Position numbers and translations under genes: made by a program
In this document: piece by piece, positions 56,968-63,696 of the stretch
Numbering within the stretch: position 1 is the stretch's first letter
Layout of the letters: each line of letters begins with the position of its first letter
NCBI GenBank assembly: GCA_018303655.1
Contig: JAGVXT010000011.1
Span: forward strand, 1 to 63,696
DNA length: 63,696 bases
Reading direction: 5' to 3'
Source of the DNA: Candidatus Woesearchaeota archaeon
GTDB taxonomy: Archaea; Nanobdellota; Nanobdellia; Woesearchaeales; GW2011-AR4
The notes under the pieces: model-generated
The model's input: the letters and a program-made list of their open reading frames with translations, nothing else
Database searches by the model: none
Told to the model about the DNA's origin: nothing

Positions 56968-57867
56968 ATGAACAATTGGGTTTATTTTGTGCTGATATCA
57001 CAGGGAATATGGTCAGTTACTTCTGTGATAGACAAAATTGTCATTTCAAGAGGCTACATAAAAAATCCACTTGTGTATATTGTACTGAACGGATTGACGA
57101 ATGTATTGTTATTATTTTTATTGCCTTTTGTAAGCTTTGAGCCGTTAAATCTTTTTGATTTTGGCGTATTATTGCTCTCTGGTGCCATGTTTACCGCATC
57201 TGTAATTCTTTACTACAGGGCAGTTCAGTATGAAGAGATATCGAGGGTTGCCATGCTGTTCCAGCTCGCCCCTGTTTTTGTATTAATACTCTCGTACTTT
57301 GTATTGGGGGAAAAATTAACCCAAAACCATTTTATCGGCTTTTTGCTCCTGCTAAGCGCCGGAATAATCGTTTCCTACAAAAAAATCGGGGCAAAGCTGA
57401 GCAGGGCATTTTACTATATGCTGGCTTCAGCAGTTTTTGCCGCTGTTTCATTCATTGCTGCAAAGCACATTTTCAATGCTACGGGCTTCTGGAGCGCATT
57501 TTTGTGGCTTAGGCTGAGCGGATTTACTTCCTTATTTGTTTTGCTTTCGCCTTCAACAAGAAGCCAGTTTGCTGGAACATTCAAAAAAATGAAAAATAAG
57601 GCAAAAGGCCTGCTGGGATTTAAGATGGTGATTGATTTTTCCTCTTTTATATTTGCCGGACTGGCAATGGTTTATGCGCCTGCAATAGCTTTGATAAGCG
57701 CATTGGCAAGCTCTGCGCTTCCCTTATTTGTTTTTATTTTGACTTTAGTTACATCATTTTACTTTCCAAAACTGGTAAAGGAAGAAATCAATAAAAAAAC
57801 CATGTTAGCAAAGATTTTGGCCATAGCCTTGATAATAATAGGCATTGTTTTCATCAATTTACGATAA
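56968..57867 (+). CDS. EamA/DMT-family transporter
   Basis: AVQYEEISRVAMLFQLAPVFVLILSYFVLGEKLTQNHFIGFLLLLSAGIIV. Confidence 0.85.
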   Translation: MNNWVYFVLISQGIWSVTSVIDKIVISRGYIKNPLVYIVLNGLTNVLLLFLLPFVSFEPLNLFDFGVLLLSGAMFTASVILYYRAVQYEEISRVAMLFQLAPVFVLILSYFVLGEKLTQNHFIGFLLLLSAGIIVSYKKIGAKLSRAFYYMLASAVFAAVSFIAAKHIFNATGFWSAFLWLRLSGFTSLFVLLSPSTRSQFAGTFKKMKNKAKGLLGFKMVIDFSSFIFAGLAMVYAPAIALISALASSALPLFVFILTLVTSFYFPKLVKEEINKKTMLAKILAIALIIIGIVFINLR

Positions 57868-57953
57868 TTTAATAATAAATATTAAATATAGATTAAAAAT
57901 TCACTCAAAACCATAACTTTTATATATATCTTAACAATTGTTAATTAAGCAAA

Positions 57954-58241
57954 ATGGCAGATGAAACACAGGCTGTGCAGGAAAGCTCCAAGAAGTACAA
58001 GATAGAGCATGACAGGCCAAACTGCATAGGCTGCGCTGCATGCGCTGCTGTTGCCCCTGACTTCTGGACAATGGACGAAGATGGCAAATCAGATATAGTT
58101 GGGTGCAAAAAAAGAGACGATGAGTGGGAAGAGCTGGACATTGAGGAAAAACACTACAAGGAAAACCGGGAAGCTGCTGACTCATGCCCCGTCAATGTGA
58201 TTCATATTGTCAATAAGGAAACCGGAGAGAAAATAATTTAA
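57954..58241 (+). CDS. ferredoxin
   Basis: NCIGCAACAAVAPDFWTMDEDGKSDIVG...ADSCPVNVIHI. Confidence 0.92.
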   Translation: MADETQAVQESSKKYKIEHDRPNCIGCAACAAVAPDFWTMDEDGKSDIVGCKKRDDEWEELDIEEKHYKENREAADSCPVNVIHIVNKETGEKII

Positions 58242-58264
58242 ACTGCTAATTTCTTGATTATTAA

Positions 58265-58468
58265 ATGGACAAATGCCCCAAGTGCGGCTCCAAAAATATT
58301 AAGAATTACAATTATTTAGGAATAACTACAATTAAATGCGGCAACTGCGGCTTTGATGAAAGCTCTGTCTATGCGGTGTTTCCGGAGCAGAAGGCAAGCC
58401 AGAAGGCAAAGGGAAGCTATGCAGTTTACAAAAAAGGCGGAAGCAGGAGAACTGCAAAGAAAAAATAA
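58265..58468 (+). CDS. small zinc-ribbon protein
   Basis: CPKCGSKNIKNYNYLGITTIKCGNCGFDES. Confidence 0.75.
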   Translation: MDKCPKCGSKNIKNYNYLGITTIKCGNCGFDESSVYAVFPEQKASQKAKGSYAVYKKGGSRRTAKKK

Positions 58469-58478
58469 AAGGTGATTT

Positions 58479-59303
58479 TTGTTGGAAATCAAATCTTTAG
58501 TTAATAAATTTATAATTTATTATTACATGATTATTTTTCTTGTAATTCTGCATTTAACCAGCGCATTTTTCTATGGTTTTGGATTTAAAGCTTTGGTGCC
58601 TGTGGTATTGGCAGTCATTACAACAACAATTTTGGATTTATTTATTGTATATTTTAAATTTAAAAAATGGAAATTTCCGCAAAGCGCTTTGATATCTGGT
58701 TTATTTATAGGAGGCTTATTGACGCAAAATCTCCAATGGTATATTTATGTTTTGGCCGGGATAATTGCAGTTTCATCAAAACATCTGATAAAAATAAGCC
58801 AAAAGCAAATCTTCAATCCCGCAAATCTTGGAGTTTTGCTTGTTTCAGTTATCCCTGGCGCTTCCCACACCTGGTGGATTTCGTCTCCTTTAATTTTGGT
58901 CCTGATTTTCGGCATTTTCATGGTGTGGGGATTAAGAAGGTTTGACTTAGCATTGAGTTTTTTAGTTAGTTATTATTTAATCAATTCAATTATTGAATTG
59001 TCAAGGGGAAGCGGTTTTAATGAAATTTTTTACACAATCCTCAACGGAGGAGTCATATATTTCTTCTCAATGTTCATGCTGATAGAGCCAAGGACAAATC
59101 CAAGCCAAAGAAAGCAAAGAATCATTTATGGAATGTTAGTAGCTGTATTGTTTATATTGTTCCATTTCTTTATTCCGCAGCACGACATTGTTCTGGCACT
59201 GGCAATTGGAAATGTTTTTGTGCCGGTATTGAATAAACTAGATTTCAAGAAAAAAGAGAAAAAACCGAGCATAAGCGAAACCATAAAAGTGGAGAATTAT
59301 TAG
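58479..59303 (+). CDS. RnfD/NqrB-like membrane protein
   Basis: KQIFNPANLGVLLVSVI, LIEPRTNPSQRKQRIIYGMLVA. Confidence 0.7.
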   Translation: MLEIKSLVNKFIIYYYMIIFLVILHLTSAFFYGFGFKALVPVVLAVITTTILDLFIVYFKFKKWKFPQSALISGLFIGGLLTQNLQWYIYVLAGIIAVSSKHLIKISQKQIFNPANLGVLLVSVIPGASHTWWISSPLILVLIFGIFMVWGLRRFDLALSFLVSYYLINSIIELSRGSGFNEIFYTILNGGVIYFFSMFMLIEPRTNPSQRKQRIIYGMLVAVLFILFHFFIPQHDIVLALAIGNVFVPVLNKLDFKKKEKKPSISETIKVENY

Positions 59304-59308
59304 AATAA

Positions 59309-59797
59309 TTAACTTTTTCTTTCCAAAACCATTATTGTGTAGCTGTACCTGTTTTCATCGTCCTTTTCAACGAATCTTTCCTTAACTTTAACCCATTCAT
59401 CTTCATTGAATTCGGGAAAATAAGTGTCGCCTTTGAATGTGCCATGGACTTTGGTTATGCAAAGCCTGTCTGCTATCGGCAAAAACAGCTTATAGATTTC
59501 AGCGCCTCCAATAACCATTATCTCATTATTGCCTTTTGCAGCCTTTATGGCGTCTTCTTTATTGTTGACAACAACGCATCCATCTGTCTTGTAATTTTTA
59601 TCCCTTGTTATTATTATGTTCAGCCTTTCCGGCATCGGCCTTCCTATTGACTCATGAGTTTTCCTGCCCATTATCACAGGCTTGTGCTTTGTTGCTTCCC
59701 TGAAATACTTCAGTTCAGAAGGCAGGTTCCAAGGCAATTTATTTTGATATCCAATCACTCTGTTCTCGTCCATTGCAAATATTAATGATATTATCAT
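59309..59797 (-). CDS. folA: dihydrofolate reductase
   Basis: ISLIFAMDENRVIGYQNKLPWNLPSELKYFREATKHKPVIMGRKTHESIGRPMPERLNIIITR. Confidence 0.97.
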   Translation of the reverse strand: MIISLIFAMDENRVIGYQNKLPWNLPSELKYFREATKHKPVIMGRKTHESIGRPMPERLNIIITRDKNYKTDGCVVVNNKEDAIKAAKGNNEIMVIGGAEIYKLFLPIADRLCITKVHGTFKGDTYFPEFNEDEWVKVKERFVEKDDENRYSYTIMVLERKS

Positions 59798-59927
59798 TTT
59801 GTTTTATTTTTTAATTTTCATTATGTTAGTTTTTATGATTTTTACAAAATTAAATGTTTTACTTGCTGTTTGCCTTTTGTAATATGGGCATTTCCAATAA
59901 TAAAAATTATTTCAAAAATAAAAAAAT

Positions 59928-60773
59928 TTAGACAGCCATCTCTGCCTTTATTGAAGGATGGAACTGGTAATCTTCCAGTTTTATGTCTTCCATTGTGAAG
60001 TCATCAATGTTTTTTATCAATGGATTTAACCATAGCTTTGGCAATGGAAATGGCTTTCTTGCCAGTTGCTCCTTTACCTGCTCAAAATGGTTGTGGTAGA
60101 TATGCGCGTCTGCAAGAATATGCACGAATTCCCCTGGCTTCAAGCCCGTGACTTGCGCAACCATGTGCAGCAATAAAGAATATGAGGCAATGTTGAACGG
60201 AACTCCAAGGAACATGTCGCATGAGCGCTGGTACATCTGCAATGATAATCTGTCATTTGCAACAAAGAACTGGAAGAATGCATGGCAAGGAGGCAATGCC
60301 ATTTCTTTTAATTCGCCTGGGTTCCATGCTGTCACAATTATCCTCCTGCTTGTGGGGTTTGTTTTGATTAATTTTATTGCTTCTGCAAGCTGGTCTATTT
60401 CATCGCCATTTGGCGATTTCCATTTTCGCCATTGAATGCCATAAATTCTTCCCAAATCGCCTTCAAACTTTGCCTTTGGCTTCCAATAGTCAGCTTCCGC
60501 ATTTGCTGCCCATATTGTTGTTTTTTCTTTGTCACGAGTGCCGTGAAGTATTTCAGCCAGTCTTCTTTCATCAGTGGAACCTTCGATGAACCATAAAAGC
60601 TCGCTTGCAACGCTTTTCCATGGCAGCTTTTTTGTTGTCATTGCGGGAAACCCATTTTCCATGCCAAAGCGCAGCTGCATGCCAAAAATAGCCCTTGTTG
60701 AGATTCCGGTCCTGCTCTGCCTGTCTATGCCGTTTTCAAGAACATATTTCAAGGCATCAAGATATTGCTTCAT
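59928..60773 (-). CDS. thyA: thymidylate synthase
   Basis: [64 protein letters not shown]. Confidence 0.98.
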   Translation of the reverse strand: MKQYLDALKYVLENGIDRQSRTGISTRAIFGMQLRFGMENGFPAMTTKKLPWKSVASELLWFIEGSTDERRLAEILHGTRDKEKTTIWAANAEADYWKPKAKFEGDLGRIYGIQWRKWKSPNGDEIDQLAEAIKLIKTNPTSRRIIVTAWNPGELKEMALPPCHAFFQFFVANDRLSLQMYQRSCDMFLGVPFNIASYSLLLHMVAQVTGLKPGEFVHILADAHIYHNHFEQVKEQLARKPFPLPKLWLNPLIKNIDDFTMEDIKLEDYQFHPSIKAEMAV

Positions 60774-60919
60774 TTTACTCAGTAAGCATGGGTTTTCCTA
60801 ATTTTATATAAATTTTGGTTTTATTAGGCTGTTTTAAATTTTGTTGTTTTAGCAAGTAGTAAAATTTCTTAATCACTACCAAAAAGTATTTATATGACTA
60901 TCGCAAGGAATATAATAAG

Positions 60920-61384
60920 ATGAAAAAGAAGACGATGCAGGCTATCTTCGCAGTTCTGTTTGTTCTTGGAGTGATTGTTGGCTATACTCTTCCTGGTGAT
61001 TTTAGAAATCTGGCAAAAAAGCCATTGCAAGCGGGAATTTTTGACGTTCCAAAAAAGCTTGGGCAGCTTGATCTGGAAAGCCCTTACTTCAAGTACACGG
61101 TTATTGCACAGGCTGAAACCGGAAGCATTGAGCTGATAAGGGTGGATGATAAAATACCCATGCATATCCATCCGAAAGAAAATCATTTTGTTTATATTTA
61201 TAAAGGCAGGGCAAAGGGCACAGTCGGCGATGTCAATGCAGAAGTCGGGCCAGGGCAGTTAGTAGCGATTCCGGCTGGAGTTCCCCACAGCTTTGAGAGG
61301 ATTGGCGACACTCCAGTTGAAATAATACTGTTTTCTTCACCCCCTTTCATGCCAGGCGACACAGTGTTTTTGGAGAATGGGTAG
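60920..61384 (+). CDS. membrane-anchored cupin-domain protein
   Basis: IPMHIHPKENHFVYIYKGRAKGTVGDVNAEVGPGQLVAIPAGVPHSFE. Confidence 0.85.
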   Translation: MKKKTMQAIFAVLFVLGVIVGYTLPGDFRNLAKKPLQAGIFDVPKKLGQLDLESPYFKYTVIAQAETGSIELIRVDDKIPMHIHPKENHFVYIYKGRAKGTVGDVNAEVGPGQLVAIPAGVPHSFERIGDTPVEIILFSSPPFMPGDTVFLENG

Positions 61385-61387
61385 ATT

Positions 61388-61825
61388 TTGATTTTTCTTT
61401 ACGCAAAATTAATAAATAGTCGGCGCACTTTAAAGCATATGAAAAAATTGTGGCTCAAAGAGATTGCAAGGGACTTGCTGGCATTGGGAAGCATACCCTT
61501 CTACTTTCTTGTTGCAGTAAGGGCGGTAATTGGCAAATACAATGTTTTTGTTTACCAGATGATAATAGCAGCGATTGCTATTTTTATTCTTTATTTTATA
61601 ATCAAAAATTCAAACTTGCATGTTGCAAGATCTTTTGCAGCGCTTGTTTTTACCAGCCTGTTTTACAAGGAAATCTTCTTTACAGTTTTTGCATCTTTAG
61701 TGTGGGTTTTATTGTTATCAGCAGCTTATTACATCAAAAGAAAAATTAGTTCAGTATTTAAAGGAGTAGTTATTGGAGTTGTAAGTTCCCTAATTGGATA
61801 TTATGTTGCATCATATTTACTATAA
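61388..61825 (+). CDS. hypothetical membrane protein
   Basis: Multi-TM ORF. Confidence 0.6.
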   Translation: MIFLYAKLINSRRTLKHMKKLWLKEIARDLLALGSIPFYFLVAVRAVIGKYNVFVYQMIIAAIAIFILYFIIKNSNLHVARSFAALVFTSLFYKEIFFTVFASLVWVLLLSAAYYIKRKISSVFKGVVIGVVSSLIGYYVASYLL

Positions 61826-61875
61826 AACAAAAAGCTTTTTAAATAAAAATATAAATTTTAAAAATTGATTTAAAA

Positions 61876-62160
61876 ATGGGCAACAGACTGATAATGTTTT
61901 CCGGCACTGAATGCGTGCACTGCAAGGAAATGGATCCTTTGCTTGAGCAGCTTGAGAAGGAAGGAATCCATATAGAGCATGTTGAGGTCTGGCATGATGC
62001 GGAGAATGCAGCATGGCTTGAGAAGATTGACAAGAATGCTGACGGAAGCGTTTTCTGCGGAGGAATTCCCTTGTTTTACAACGAAAAAACCAGCAAGAAG
62101 CTCTGCGGCAACCAGAAGATTGAGAAATTAAGGCTATGGGCTTTGGGAGAGTTAAAATAA
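61876..62160 (+). CDS. thioredoxin-fold protein
   Basis: IMFSGTECVHCKEMDPLLEQLEKEGIHIEHVEVW. Confidence 0.75.
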   Translation: MGNRLIMFSGTECVHCKEMDPLLEQLEKEGIHIEHVEVWHDAENAAWLEKIDKNADGSVFCGGIPLFYNEKTSKKLCGNQKIEKLRLWALGELK

Positions 62161-63050
62161 TGGAGCAAAAACTAGCAAAGCCCGAATGGCTTAAGATTAA
62201 AGTTTCTGCAAATGATAATTTCTCCAATATTAAAAATACTCTGAAACAACATAATCTGCACACAGTCTGCGAAGAAGCGCATTGCCCGAACATTTCTGAA
62301 TGCTGGAGTGGAGGAACAGCAACATTCATGCTGATGGGTGATATGTGCACTAGAGGATGCAAGTTCTGCGCTGTCAAGACCGGCAATCCAATGCAAAAGC
62401 TTGATGAAGAAGAGCCTAAAAAACTGGCGCAGGCATTAAAAGAGATAAAATTGTTGGATTATGTTGTTTTAACCTCTGTCAACAGGGATGATTTGGTAGA
62501 TGGAGGCTCTGGACATTTTGCAGAATGCATCAGGGAAATAAAAAAAGCCTATCCTGAAATCATTGTTGAAGTTTTGATTCCTGACTTTAATGGCAGCATT
62601 GAATCATTGAATAAAATTGTTGATGCAAAGCCGGAAGTCATTGCGCACAATATAGAGACTGTTGAAAGACTGCAAAAAAAAGTCAGGGATGTAAGGGCGA
62701 ATTACAAGCAATCATTAAGTGTTTTGGAGAACGTTAAAAAATTAAATCCAAAAATATACACAAAATCATCTATAATGCTTGGATTGGGAGAAACAGGTGA
62801 AGAAGTTATTCAATCAATGAAAGATTTGAGAGAAATAAATGCAGATATTCTGACAATCGGGCAGTATCTTAGGCCAACAGGCTGGCACATTTCAATAAGT
62901 GAATTTGCAGCTCCGGAAAAATTTGAATATTTCAAGCAGAAAGCGCTTGAGCTTGGCTTCTTGTTCTGCGCATCAGGCCCTTTTGTCAGGAGCTCTTACA
63001 GGGCAGGAGAGTTGTTTGTGAGGAATGTTATAAAAAGAAAAGATTTCTAG
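62136..63050 (+). CDS. lipA: lipoyl synthase
   Basis: EEAHCPNISECWSGGTATFMLMGDMCTRGCKFCAVKTGNP radical SAM CxxxCxxC. Confidence 0.93.
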   Translation: MGFGRVKIMEQKLAKPEWLKIKVSANDNFSNIKNTLKQHNLHTVCEEAHCPNISECWSGGTATFMLMGDMCTRGCKFCAVKTGNPMQKLDEEEPKKLAQALKEIKLLDYVVLTSVNRDDLVDGGSGHFAECIREIKKAYPEIIVEVLIPDFNGSIESLNKIVDAKPEVIAHNIETVERLQKKVRDVRANYKQSLSVLENVKKLNPKIYTKSSIMLGLGETGEEVIQSMKDLREINADILTIGQYLRPTGWHISISEFAAPEKFEYFKQKALELGFLFCASGPFVRSSYRAGELFVRNVIKRKDF

Positions 63051-63553
63051 ACATCAATTTTTCTGTTTAATGCCCTTATGCTTCTTTCGTACAGTTCCTG
63101 ATGATTATCGCCTGAGATTTTGGGGAGCTCATTTAAGTTTATTGGCGTTTTTGGCATATCCACATTGTTATAAACTTCCACAAAAATATGATCCACTTTG
63201 CCGTCCAAGTCCGTGTCAGCTCGCCCAATAAGAGGATCAGATAAGTCACTAAGGTTGCGTGTCCATACTGTAAGCGGCTGGCTTTTTTTCAATTGTGTTA
63301 CTTTGTAAGAATGCCAGATATCATTTACAGTTTTAGTTTCCAGGCCATAAGATGTGAAGTAGTTGTAATCGCCCTCAATAGCTAAAATCAAAATAATCTT
63401 GAATTCGTCTGTTCCAAAAACAAAGCGCTCCCAGCAGGTTGACAAATTACTTAGAAAATCTCTTGAAACGTTTACTTCAGCATGAGAGGGTTTGCCTAGC
63501 AGCGCCACTAATCCCAAAGATGAAGTTCCTGCTAAAAATGCCCTTCTGTCCAC
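63047..63553 (-). CDS. Tat-signal secreted hypothetical protein
   Basis: MDRRAFLAGTSSLGLVALLGKPSHAEV; shares CTAG stop overlap with lipA. Confidence 0.6.
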   Translation of the reverse strand: MDRRAFLAGTSSLGLVALLGKPSHAEVNVSRDFLSNLSTCWERFVFGTDEFKIILILAIEGDYNYFTSYGLETKTVNDIWHSYKVTQLKKSQPLTVWTRNLSDLSDPLIGRADTDLDGKVDHIFVEVYNNVDMPKTPINLNELPKISGDNHQELYERSIRALNRKIDV

Positions 63554-63627
63554 AATTGATGGAAAGCCATATTTTTATTTAAATGTTTCCAAGCTTCAGG
63601 CTTTGTCCCAAATCTTAAATATAACCG

Positions 63628-63674
63628 CTGTTAGTCGTTAGACTAACAGGGGGTGGACAGTGAAGGTGTCCACC
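63628..63674. repeat. two adjacent perfect hairpins
   Basis: CTGTTAGTC-GTTA-GACTAACAG and GGTGGACA-GTGAAGG-TGTCCACC. Confidence 0.65.
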
Positions 63675-63696
63675 ATGAAAAACAAAACAGCATTAA

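Overview
The window looks like chromosome from an AT-rich DPANN-type archaeon (Woesearchaeota/Pacearchaeota-like). That placement is inferred from gene content only: split rpoB, A'/A'' RNA polymerase genes, eL41/L30e/S7/S12, class III signal-peptide pilins and intron-containing tRNAs. Main blocks: (1) 0.2-4.1 kb: Dph2-like protein and an APC permease fused to a methyltransferase. (2) 4.2-19.2 kb: surface protein/type IV pilus cluster (pilins, secretion ATPase, two T2SF membrane proteins) with two embedded toxin-antitoxin-like pairs. (3) 20.1-29.7 kb: IS200-like element, Tat-type M23 peptidase, sulfatase/phosphodiesterase genes, membrane-fused spermidine-synthase-like protein. (4) 29.8-46.6 kb: rps7-rps12 // nusA-rpl30e-rpoA'-rpoA''-orf-rpoB'-rpoB''-rpoH, interrupted by an oppositely oriented block at 31.0-37.5 kb (three methyltransferases, PLP decarboxylase, nucleotidyltransferase, HAD, PhnP-like MBL). 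(5) Two tRNA genes with several introns each (Lys, three; Asp, two) and an unlisted eL41 gene. (6) 47.8-63.6 kb: folate/C1/purine genes (glyA, folD, purN, purH, folA, thyA), lipA, transporters, and an accessory insert encoding a truncated FNR fusion, an orphan CARF-HTH protein and a BRO-N protein, followed by a candidate structured RNA. Dispersed GC-rich palindromic repeats and triloop hairpins recur through the window. Best candidates for something new: the tRNA multi-intron pair, the 31-37 kb cluster, the CARF/FNR-fusion island, the three-way-junction RNA, and the palindromic repeat family that enters coding sequence. All homology calls are from reading translated sequences; no searches were run.
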